Positions 31,801-43,900 of a stretch of 64,000 bases of DNA are shown piece by piece. Below the pieces are notes generated by a model. It had not been told where the DNA came from. It searched no databases and saw only the letters and a program-made list of their open reading frames with translations. The stretch spans positions 43,517,372 through 43,581,371 of the forward strand of contig CM026398.1 of NCBI GenBank assembly GCA_014843695.1, read 5' to 3'. The translations under genes were made by a program, and so were the position numbers. This DNA is from Archivesica marissinica. Taxonomy: Eukaryota; Mollusca; Bivalvia; Venerida; Vesicomyidae. Positions within the stretch are counted from its first letter, which is position 1. Every line of letters begins with the position of its first letter.

Positions 31801-31984
31801 CAGGGCCACGTTGTAGAAAGATACAATCTAGGTCAATGTTGTCATAACTTTCTATGTAAACATCTCCCTTACATGATTTGACTTCTCCCTAGATTAAATG
31901 TCTAGCTAAAGCCATTTAACAGGCATTGAATTCACGGGAATTCTAAAATATAAGTGAAGTCCATATACCATGTAAGCTGGCTTC

Positions 31985-32235
31985 CAGCTGTCGGTTGCAA
32001 ATGGCACCAAAATACAAATGATGGCGCTAAAATTTGTGGATTGGCCAAAATATTTGGCTTAACATTTTTTTTTTTTTTTTGGCTCAACATGTTTTATTAA
32101 ATACAAATCTGTGAGTTATATGGCTCGGCTCCTAGGTGGCTCCAAGTTTTTCAAATTGGTTCCAGTTTTTTCTCTCAATTGGCGACAGAAGTGGCGCAGA
32201 CAAATATTCAGACAGAGGGTACTCTGTGTAAGTAA
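31985..32235 (+). repeat. Dispersed repeat pair, copy 1
   Basis: Shares GTTTTTCAAATTGG, CCAGTTT and the CAATTGGCGA block with 33645-33880 in the same order; both copies include TGTGxATTGGC. Class unknown. Confidence 0.55.
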
Positions 32236-32267
32236 ATACCATGAAAACAAAAATACATTCATTTCAG

Positions 32268-32745
32268 TGTTTAAAATCAATTTATTAAGGAATAATGACA
32301 ACAACTTATATAACAAATAAAAAATATACATGTAATAAATAGGCAAATATGTGATTGTTGCATAATGTCATCATGTACTTGAATTGATATGTTCTCAGAC
32401 ACAATCGTAACGCTTCTCACCAATGCAACCCTGCTTCGATCCTTGGACTGGGAAGTATGCGAGATGGTACGTGGTCGTCAGATCTGACAGGTGGGTTTTC
32501 TCCGGGTACTCCGGTTTCCTCCCACACCAATGACCACATTTACGCTTTCATCCGCACCAACACGAGAGTGATTAATACAACTTGTTAGAACTTGCTTCAC
32601 AATCGTTGTAAAACAAATAACGGTAAACTTTTAACGGCTACAGCTCGTAACGAACATTAATTTCATAGTGTTTAAAATCAATTTATTAAGGCAATAATTG
32701 ACAACAACTTTGATAACAAATAAACAATACACATGTAATAAATAG
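32268..32745. repeat. Segment duplicated on both sides of a SINE C copy
   Basis: GTTTAAAATCAATTTATTAA followed by an AACAACTT block occurs at about 32268-32340 and again at 32670-32745. SINE C (32413-32620, plus) lies between. Confidence 0.7.
32413..32620 (+). mobile_element. SINE family C, head truncated
   Basis: Body GGTGGGTTTTCTCCGGGTAC and tail AGAACTTGCTTCACAATCG as in the copy at 6117. Confidence 0.75.
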
Positions 32746-33257
32746 TTTGGTACGGTATAAGTTTTGTGCCGCCTTTTTTCTTCATTTTTTCATTTTGAGG
32801 CCCCTATCCGGGTAACCCCATTTATTTCTATATACATGTACATTCATATATTATGGAAACACTTTTCATGAATCGAATTGTATACAGTTATCTATATGTA
32901 TAAAGAAATATAGTTTTTTGTTTAGAGTGTTGTGTCCCTTGATGATGAATGCATAACATAATTATTAGCTAAGTTTATTTGAATAAATGTGTGAATCTGG
33001 GTATATCAGCTGAATGTTTAAGGTATGGAGATAGGTGTAATGAGTGATGGATCGTTTCTACTTGCTATCTTTTTTTATAGGATAAAAGTTTGTTAATTGT
33101 GCCGCCTTCTTACTTGTGATATAAATGTACGTCAGTAATAAAAATATAAAAATGAGTGCATTGAGATTTCATTTTGCCATGCCGGTATACCGGTAGTATG
33201 GAATGCTGGTGAAGCAAGAGAATGTGATATTTCAATGATATGTTTTACATAACAATC

Positions 33258-33545
33258 AGGGTTCATTCTAGGTCAGAATTGTTGGGAGAAGTGAGAAAGC
33301 GCGTGATCGCTTCCTTAAATGGTGTTCTTTAATATACTTCTGTAAAATAGGGTTAAAATGCACAGTACAACCATTAAATACAACATTTGAATAGAAGGAG
33401 TGCTTTATAATGGGCCAGTGTATCTTACTAGACAAATTATTGTTTTTAAAAAAAAAATTTAAAACATTTTTAGGGAGAGGGTGAAGTCAGGGTCCCTAGG
33501 GCGACTATTTCGCCCACATCGCTCTCTAGAATGATCCCTGACAAT
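33258..33545 (+). repeat. Dispersed repeat W, uninterrupted copy
   Basis: Runs from CATTCTAGGTCAGAATTG to CTCTAGAATGATCC and contains the empty target site CAACCATTAAATACAAC for the element at 62349. Confidence 0.75.
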
Positions 33546-33644
33546 GCATGGATGACATACGGAAACTAGATCCAAGTTCCATATTAATCTCATGCAGACT
33601 ATACTGGTACTCAGGGTTTCCGCTGTTTTGTGATAAAAAAGAAA

Positions 33645-33880
33645 TAGTGGCACTAAATTTTGTGAATTGGCGAACATGTTTGGCAAAAATAAATTTGAAT
33701 TTTATTTTTGGCACAACATATATCTGTCAAATACATGGCTTCAAATAACTATCTGTGAACTATATAGCTCTAAGTTGGATCCAAGTTTTTCAAATTGGCT
33801 CCAGTTTGTTTCAATTGGCGAGAGAACCGGCGGATATAAAAAAATCCAGACAAAGGGAACCATGGTACTCTCTGGTACAA
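33645..33880 (+). repeat. Dispersed repeat pair, copy 2
   Basis: Partner of 31985-32235 with extra sequence between the shared blocks. Confidence 0.55.
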
Positions 33881-34044
33881 TATACATATTTTTATATGCA
33901 ATAATGCAAGAGTAGATAATCATAAATAATGCGCTTTACAGGACATTCTAAGAAAATCATAAACAAAATTATGCCATTTCTGAAATAAATATCTAGCCAT
34001 AAATGGTAAATATCTGGTTGCCAGGTTCTATGATATAAATGTTT

Positions 34045-34640
34045 CGCTGTAATAGAATGATGCTGTAGATAAAGAATACCTAGATCTCAGTTCATGAACT
34101 ATCAATGTCTCGCTGTAGATAAAGAATACCTAGATCTCAGTTCATGAACTATCAATGTCTCACTGTAGATAAAGAATACCTGGATCTCAGTTCATGAACT
34201 ATCAATGTCTCATTGTAGATAAAGAATACCTAAAACACAGTTCATGAACTATCTATGTCTCACTGTAGATAAAGAATACCTGGATCTCAGTTCATGAACT
34301 ATCAACATCTCACTGTAGAGATAAAGAATACCTAGATCTCAGTTCATGAACTATCAATGTCTCACTGTAGATAAAGAATACCTGATTCCCAGTTCATGAA
34401 CTATCAACATCTCACTGTAGATAAAGAATACCTAAATCTCAGTTCATGAACTATCAACGTCTCGCTGTAGATAAAGAATACCTAGATCTCAGTTCATGAA
34501 CTATCAACATCTCACTGTAGATAAAGAATACCTAAATCTCAGTTCATGAACTATCAACGTCTCGCTGTAGATAAAGAATACCTGGATCTCAGTTCATGAA
34601 ATATCAATGTCTCGCTGTAGATAAAAGATACCTGATTCCC
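34045..34640. repeat. 50-bp minisatellite downstream of the PTPDC1 stop codon
   Basis: About 12 units of ctgtagataaagaatacctag plus atctcagttcatgaactatc. Read with the gene, each unit carries TATTCTTTATCTACAG, a good splice-acceptor match, and AGGTATTC, a donor-like word. Confidence 0.93.
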
Positions 34641-34677
34641 AGTTCCTTCAATATAACGCTGTATGATTGCATGGTTC

Positions 34678-34995
34678 CTAGTCCCTACACTCTCGTTGTC
34701 TAGATGTAGTTGACTGATGTCGAGTTCCAAGTTCGTCTTGGAGATTGTGGAAGAAACGGAAGAGTTTTTCCGCCTCAGCGGTCCTCATATCATGCCAGTG
34801 TTCTTTCTCCTCCGAGGTGTTGCTGCTGTGGCTAGCTTGAGCCCAGCTGTCATAGCCATTGTCAGTGTCGTACGACACCCACTGATGCGTTAGATGGGAC
34901 AGTAACTTCTCATACACATTCACAAGTGTCTGCACCTTCAATGGCTTCAGTTTTGAGATGACATTGATTAGATATTCGAGTGTATGCTTCGTCCC
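34678..34995 (-). CDS. PTPDC1: PTPDC1 last exon with stop codon
   Basis: A 318-base exon follows the acceptor TATTGTTATTACAG and encodes GTKHTLEYLINVISKLKPLK, then a helical stretch VYEKLLSHLTHQW and a polar end; stop TAG at 34678-34680. No AATAAA was confirmed; downstream is the 50-bp array. Confidence 0.9.
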   Translation of the reverse strand, partial: GTKHTLEYLINVISKLKPLKVQTLVNVYEKLLSHLTHQWVSYDTDNGYDSWAQASHSSNTSEEKEHWHDMRTAEAEKLFRFFHNLQDELGTRHQSTTSRQRECRD

Positions 34996-37900
34996 CTGTA
35001 ATAACAATACATGAAGGTGGGATACATGTTTGGCATACCACGGTAGTAACGGTTCAACAGCAGGTTAACATAACATTTGGTCTTACATTTATTTATCGTC
35101 TCTAACGGTTGCCCATATGAGCGACACCTCCTGAAGAGATTAGTCATTTTAGATTTTTGGAGGATAGTGCAATGATACAGACAGAGACCCATTCCAGAGT
35201 CTCCTCTGGTTCTTTTACGTGCACGGTGTACAGCATCGACACAAGACCTCAGTTTAAAAGTCCCATCTGATAAGATTGTTAATTTTATTAGGGTCAGACG
35301 GGGGATCGAACCTGCGATCCCTGGTTTACACATTGATATGTATTATAACTCGCAGTAACACATCTTCTTTAGTAGGGTTCAGTAATAAATAAACTTTTTT
35401 TTCTTTCCAGATTATATATATATATATTTATTATAATAAATAATCTTTCCTTTACACATATGTTCGACACTGCACTAATAAATGTGAGTTAGAACATTCA
35501 AGACATTTGTCTAGACTACCGGGTAGGGTAATTTGTCAGATTGCAGGAAGGTACATTTGTTTTGTTATTTACAATGGCACTTTACAAATTAATTTTAGCT
35601 TGATTGCATATACAAATTTATTTTAGCTTGATTGCGAAACAAGTTCTTACAACGTATATTAATCACTCTCGAGACCTCATTCCTGATGGAATCCATCGCC
35701 ACATGGAAAAGAAGAGGCTATGTGGAATTTAAATGCCTTGCCTAAGGGCACAATCGTAATGGCTACAGCTGAGTGCGAACTCGACACCAAACATATATTA
35801 CATGCACTTCTGCTTGTAGATATCACCAAACATACATTACATGCACTTCTGCTTGTAGATATCACCAAACATACATTACATGCACTTCTGCTTGTAGATA
35901 TCACCAAACATACATTACATGCACTTCTGCTTGTAGATATCACCAAACATACATTACATGCACTTCTGCTTGTAGATATCACCAAACATACATTACATGC
36001 ACTTCTGCTTGTAGATATCACCAAACATACATTACATGCACTTCTGCTTGTAGATATCACCAAACATACATTACATGCACTTCTGCTTGTACCACTCATT
36101 CTTGGACAGAGGTTCTAAAATACTCAACAACCTCAATGAATCAGTATATACCAAATCTTATACTAGGATGAATTACACGACACGGCATAACTACTTAAAA
36201 ACCGCGCGTCATACATTGCAACATCGCACCTATGCTTTCAATGCAAAATGACTTGACGGACGGACAGACATGCTCGACTCCTATAGACCCACTTGTATGC
36301 TTTGTCTACTGGGCTATATAAATATTCCAAAATGTTTCCGTGGCATAGTACCCTATATATATAGGGAAATTGAGACTAACAACTTATTATATTTCATGTA
36401 CGGGCATGTAAGATTCCTGTACTCACTGACCTTTTCTACCTTGTGCAGTCCAACTGTTGGTTCCTCAATCCACTGGAGAAGTACATAGAGATCCTGAACT
36501 CTCAATACTGGTTCCTGGTAATATCAAGAAAAACATGTTGGATAGTATTGAACAATCTTGTACATGTTTTATTCAACTATATTTTTATAAGGGTCTCTTT
36601 GGCTATTTGACTACATTTTAGAAATCTCACAGAACATCATTAATAATCAAACAACAACACCTTGGCAACTATACTGAACAGGCATTCTCCAGAACTTTCA
36701 AGGGGTGATAACTCCATGTTCAACAAGAAAGATTGCATGACACCATACATGACAACTTCTGGCGGTCCCCAAAGAGGGAGATTTGACTTTCCCAAGAGGG
36801 AGATTAAGGTCTTCAAGAGGGAGATGTTTCGCAGATGTTTTCTCATGAAAAAAATCATTCAAACCAGTATTTTCATGAGTCAAGACCAAGATATGGCTGG
36901 GGACAGGATGCAGCCATCCCCCCCTAGAGGAAGGACCTGGTTAGGGGGAGAAAATCGAGAGAGTGAGCCCCCCCCCCCGAGAGGGAGGACCTGGTTAGGG
37001 GGAGCAAATCGGGAGAGTAAGGAGGGAGGGAGGACCTGGTTAGGGGGAGCAAATCGGGAGAGTGAGCCCCCCCCACCCCAAGAGGGAGGACATGGTTAGG
37101 GGGAGTAAATCGGGAGAGTAAGGAGGGAGGACCTGGTTAGGGGGAGAAAATCGAGAGAGTGAGCCCCCCGAGAGGGAGGACCTGGTTAGGGGGAGCAAAT
37201 CGAGAGAGTGAGCCCCCCGAGAGAGAGAACCTGATTAGGAGGGAGCAAATTGAGAGTTAGCCCCCCCCGAGAGGGAGGACCTGGTTAGGGGGAGCAAATC
37301 GGGAGAGCATGGAGGGAGGGAGGACCTGGTTAGGGGGATCAAATCTGGAGGATTGGCAGATATGTGACACATAACTCATAAAATGTCTTTGACTAAATAA
37401 TCAGTGGACTCCTAGTTCATACATCACTTCTCATGTCCGGCCCTATGTAACATGTTTACCATGGCCTAGTGGTTAAGGCGTCCGTCTACGGAGCGGGAGG
37501 TCGAAGGTTCGAATCTCGTCAGGGGTCCATTCTGATATGGCCGGTTGGTGAGCTGCCAGCTAGTTAAATAATGGTTACCGATTGCCTACTAGCCTGGCAT
37601 ACAAGCATAGGATTCGGGAATTACTGATGTTCATAAAAGAGGAATGGCTGGCCTTTTAAATAGGGGTGACACTATAATAAACAAACACAACAAATCTAAA
37701 ACTCATCTAGATCTGCACTATCTGCAAACATTCCTATTGTATCTGTCTGTAGTGTTAAAAATGGTTATGTTAAATGTCAATGAAATTTTTCTAGGATTTT
37801 CGCCAAATTAGAGCAACACTCTTTGAGAAGACCAATTACAGTCTACATCTGTTATGTCAAGTCCCGTTTCAGACACTATCATTTTTTTTATATAACTGGA

Positions 37901-40900
37901 TCTGTTTATATCGAATTTCGTTATGTCAAATTTCGGTTATGTCGAAGTATTTTGATCAGTCCGACGGAATTCGACATAACGGATGTAGACTGTAGTTATT
38001 TTTTAGAAGACACTAAATTAAGCAAAATTAATCTGTTGTGAACATTTCCTTTTTACAGCATTTAGGAAAATAAGTTCTGCATTGAAGTTGTTGATGAACA
38101 AACCTTGAGGTGGTCCAACCAGTCCCAGAGAAGCAATCCTAGTACATGGGGGTCTCCCTCCGTACATATCAGTGTCCACGCCGTGTCTGTATCATTTAAA
38201 TCTTGCTGCAATTATAACATAGGGCACTGATCTATATGCTGCAATTATAACATAGGGCACTGAACTATAAGCTGCAATTATAACATAGGGCACTGAACTA
38301 TATGCTGCAATTATAACATAGGGCACTGAACTATAAGCTGCAATTATAACATAGGGCACTGAACTATATGCTGCAATTATAACATAGGGTGCTGAACTAT
38401 ATGCTGCAATTATAACATAGGGCACTGAACTATATGCTGCAATTATAACATAGGGCACTGAACTATATGCTGCAATTATAACATAGGGCACTGAACTATA
38501 TGCTGCAATTATAACATAGGGTGCTGAACTATATGCTGCAATTATAACATAGGGCACTGATCTATAAGCTGCAATTATAACATAGGGCACTGAACTATAT
38601 GCTGCAATTATAACATAGGGCACTGGACTCTATGCTGCAATTATAACATAGGGCACTGATCTATAAGCTGCAATTATAACATAGGGTACTGATCTATATG
38701 CTGCAATTATAACATAGGGCACTGATCTATAAGCTGCAATTATAACATAGGGTACTGATCTATATGCTGCAATTATAACATAGGGCACTGATCTATATGC
38801 TGCAATTATAGCATAGGGCACTGAACTATAAGCTGCAATTATAACATAGGGCACTGAACTATAAGCTGCAATTATAACATAGGGCACTGAACTATATGCT
38901 GCAATTATAACATAGGGCACTGAACTATAAGCTGCAATTATAACATAGGGCACTGAACTATATGCTGCAATTATAACATAGGGTGCTGAACTATATGCTG
39001 CAATTATAACATAGGGCACTGAACTCTATGCTGCAATTATAACATAGGGCACTGATCTATAAGCTGCAATTATAACATAGGGTACTGATCTATATGCTGC
39101 AATTATAACATAGGGCACTGGACTCTATGCTGCAATTATAACATAGGGCACTGATCTATAAGCTGCAATTATAACATAGGGTACTGATCTATATGCTGCA
39201 ATTATAACATAGGGCACTGGACTCTATGCTGCAATTATAACATAGGGCACTGATCTATAAGCTGCAATTATAACATAGGGTACTGATCTATATGCTGCAA
39301 TTATAACATAGGGCACTGGACTCTATGCTGCAATTATAACATAGGGCACTGATCTATAAGCTGCAATTATAACATAGGGTACTGATCTATATGCTGCAAT
39401 TATAACATAGGGCACTGGACTCTATGCTGCAATTATAACATAGGGCACTGATCTATAAGCTGCAATTATAACATAGGGTACTGATCTATATGCTGCAATT
39501 ATAACATAGGGCACTGAACTATATGCTGTAATTATAACATAGGGCACTGATCTATATGCTGCAATTATAACATAGGGCACTGATCTATATGCTGCAATTA
39601 TAACATAGGGCACTGATCTATATGCTGCAATTATAACATAGGGCACTGATCTATAAGCTGCAATTATAACATAGGGTACTGATCTATATGCTGCAATTAT
39701 AACATAGGGCACTGAACTATATGCTGTAATTATAACATAGGGCACTGATCTATATGCTGCAATTATAACATAGGGCACTGAACTATATGCTGCAATTATA
39801 ACATAGGGCACTGATCTATATGCTGCAATTATAACATAGGGCACTGATCTATAAGCTGCAATTATAACATAGGGCACTGAACTATAAGCTGCAATTATAA
39901 CATAGGGCACTGATCTATAAGCTGCAATTATAACATAGGGCACTGAACTATATGCTGCAATTATAACATAGGGTACTGATCTATATGCTGCAATTATAAC
40001 ATAGGGCACTGGACTCTATGCTGCAATTATAACATAGGGCACTGATCTATAAGCTGCAATTATAACATAGGGTACCGATCTATATGCTGCAATTATAACA
40101 TAGGGCACTGGACTCTATGCTGCAATTATAACATAGGGCACTGATCTATAAGCTGCAATTATAACATAGGACACTGAACTCAATGCTGCAATTATAACAT
40201 AGGGCACTGATCTATATGCTGCAATTATAACATAGGGCACTGAACTATATGCTGCAATTATAACATAGGGCACTGATCTATATGCTGCAATTATAACATA
40301 GGGCACTGATCTATATTCTTCAATTATAACATAGGGCACTGAACTCTATATGAAAGAAACATGGCATAAGGTTCTGCATATTTCTGTGACAACACCAAGA
40401 TAATATAGAAGCATGGTTGACTTATAGCTCGGGAACTCTGTGGCCGAGTGGGTATGGTCATTGACCTCAAATCACTTACCCAGCACTGTTATAGGTTTGA
40501 ATCCCACCAGCGGTGTAAAATAATTTCATGTGAGCAATCTATCTAACTGACTTATGGAAGGTTGGTGGTTCTACTAGTTTGTCCACATTGCCAGAAACAA
40601 TGCTCGGACGGGAACCTGGGGTCTTCCATTCATGTGTGTGTGTTTATTTATCGTCGCCCATATGAGCGACGCCTCCTGAAGAGATTAGTCATTTTAGATT
40701 TTTGGAAGATAGTGCAATGATACAGACAGAGACCCATTTCAGAGTCTCCTCGGGTTCTTTTACGTGCACGGTGTAAAGCACCGACACGAGACCTCGGTTT
40801 AACGTCCCATCTGAAAGACTGTTAATTTTATTAGGGTCAGACGGGGGATCGAACCTGTGATTCCTGGATTTCCAGTCCAGCGTGTTACCACTGGACTACA

Positions 40901-43900
40901 TATCTGTCTGTATTCAACCTCTATTGGTGCTTTTGAATAAATTGAACAAACAACAAAAGCCGAAAACTGATGCAAGCATTTCCGGGCTATCCCTTATAAC
41001 TGTTGAGCTGTACCGTAAATTTCTAAATATATTAATGAACATGGTTTCTTTCATACTGGAAGTCAGGTTTCTTTCATACTGGAAGTCAGGTTTCTTTCAT
41101 ACTGGAAGTCAAGTTTCTTTCATACTGGAAGTCTGTTTCTTTCATACTGGAAGTCAGGTATCTGTCATACTGGAAGTCAGGTTTCTTTTATACTGGAAGT
41201 CAGGTTTCTTTCATACTGGAAGTCTGTTTCTTTCATACTGGAAGTCAGGTTTCTTTCATACTGTTAGTCTGGTTTCTTTCATACTGGAAGTCAGGTTTCT
41301 TTCATACTGGAAGTCTGTTTCTTTCATACTGGAAGTCAGGTTTCTTTCATACTGGAAGTATGTTTCTTTCATACTGGAAGTCAGGTTTCTTTCATACTGG
41401 AAGTATGTATCTTTCATACTGGAAGTCAGGTTTCTTTCATACTGGAAGTATGTTTCTTTCATACTGGAAGTCAGGTTTCTTTCATACTGAAGTATGTTTC
41501 TTTCATACTAGAAGTCAGGTTTCTTTAATACTTGAAGTCTGTTTCTTTCATACTGGAAGCCAGGTTTCTTTAATACTGGAAGTCTGTTTCTTTCATACTT
41601 GAAATCTGGTTTCTTTCATACTGGAAATCTGGTGACAATGTATTCCTTAAATGTCTCATTAATTGTATAGGCATACGGATTCAAACGATATATCTGCAGT
41701 ATTATCTTAACGTCACGTTTCTAAACTTTTATTATTGGAAACTTACCTGTAGCTGTCGAGTTCTATCTCTTACGTAGGAATGAATCTTGTGTGACGATAG
41801 TGCATACGCTACAGCCTGTACATGATCCTCGGACATATCTGGCTTCATTGATTGATCTATACTACAATCTGTCTTGCCACTTGCCGATTGATTCACACTC
41901 GTCGATTGATTCACACTCGCCGATTGATCCACACTTGCTGGAGAATCTGTTCGTCCATTTACTCTACATTTAGAATTTGCACTTCCCTGCCTTCTACCGC
42001 TAGAACCCATCTCACTTGGAGCATCTCTCAGTCCATCTCCTATACTATTAGAATGTGCACTTCCCTGCCTTCTACTGCTAGAGTTTGCTGCTGATTTTAA
42101 ATCTACACTACTGTTACCATACACAATGGAATCATCATCATCATCATTATTATCATTATCACAATTTGATTTCATCTGTATTCCGCTATTTGCGCTATCT
42201 ACAGAGCAGTTCTCCGAAGCGTCCAAGACGGATTTAAACTTATTGTCGTCTAAATCCTCCATGCTTATACTCTTGTATCTGCCCCTCACAGTTGCAAGTG
42301 AACGTTTGTAACGCCGCTTGCCGTTTCCTAATATTGACTCTTTTGATGAGCTCTGCTGTATTGATTTCGTATTCTCCGCATGAGTTGTCGGCGATGTGAC
42401 AGAAAAGGTGTGCTTGAGATCATTCATTGACTGCTGCTGACTGGCTTTGTCTAACTGTCGCTGCAGGGAACTCCCCTTGTTGGCCAGCTCCAGTAATCTT
42501 TCACACACTGTGTATATAATCTGAAAATAAGGCCAGTCTACAGAATTATAGCTGATCTGGACGTAGGTTGTTTGTAAATGTGATTTTATTTATTCAGTAT
42601 GTAAGGGTTAAGCACAATTCACTACACAATGGTATCTAGTCTCATTTCCATGACCTGCCTGTGCAGAAAATACTAGAAAGCATTTCGACAACCTCTGGCC
42701 GGGGATCAACCGGCGATGGTTGGATTAGCATCATATCCAGAGAAATAACCATTCGGCCAGCAGCACAGCGCCACTCCTCTTGAACGGGCAGCAAACCTGA
42801 GATCACTGGACTGAAATATCTCGGATTGTCCGAAACTATAATCCAAATGTACAACTTCGCTGATGTATATTTTACTGACTACAGTAAAACCTGTGTTAAG
42901 CAGCCAACCAAGGGAATCACAGAGAGTGGCTGCTTAGCACAGGTGGCTGCTTAATAGAGGGTAAATGTATAATAAAACAACATATTGGGAATCTGGAAAC
43001 TGGCTGCTTAATACAGATTGGCTACTCAATAGAGATGACCACTAATACAGGTTTGACTGTAGATTAAATACAAAAGTAAAAGTGTTTGTTTATTATAGTG
43101 TCATGAGACACCTCTTTTTTATGAACATTAGTACTTCCCGAATCCTATGCTTGTGTGCCAGACGTCAGGCTGGTAGGCAATCGGTAACCATTATTTAACT
43201 AGCTGGCGGCTCACCAACCGGCCATATCAGAACGAACCCTGACGAGATTCGAACCATCGACCTCCCGTAAATACATTTACCGGTAGATGGCAGAAATTTA
43301 ATGTTTCAAATATGTTCGCCCGACAAATGTTGAATACATTGTCCAAATGTGCAATACATTGTATATGTACAAAGATTTAGTAGTCACTGTAATTATATGT
43401 ACCTTCCATACTTGTTTATAAGACAACTTTTTTACAACCAGATTATGGCATCAAAGTGGCTTCCTGTCTTATAAGTGAGTGCTTTATACTTGTGTCTGGT
43501 GTCCATTTTATCAACCCGTCATATATGCGAGTGCATGCCAAAACCCCACAGATTTCAGGATCAAATACGTCCTGAATTGTGTTGTCTGGCACAAGAACAC
43601 AGGACATGCAAGATGGTATGGTGATCACAAGATAGGAGACAGGTGTGTTTTCTCTCAGTACTCGGTTTACTCACACACGAAAACAACAAATACTCTTTAG
43701 TTTAAACTTTATTTATTTTACAACGATTGCGAAACAAGCTTTAACAACTTATATTAATCACTCTCGTATATGTGTATGTGGGAGGACACCACAGAGAAAA
43801 CCCACCTGTCCAATCTGGCGACCATCGTACCATCTGACATACTTCCCGGTCCGCGGATCGAACCCAGGTCGCATTGGTGAGAAGCGAGCGTGCTAACCAC

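Noticed and set aside
37452..37530. tRNA-Arg gene
   Set aside because: Head of SINE D; a second copy with the same body exists at 43085.
38192..40339. Series of minus-strand frames reading PYVIIAAYSSV repeats
   Set aside because: 33-bp satellite; the PTPDC1 exon beside it uses another frame.
42642..42854. 70-codon minus-strand open frame
   Set aside because: Lies in the intron between two phase-0 PTPDC1 exons, overlaps a likely tRNA-derived repeat, and has no counterpart in the family.
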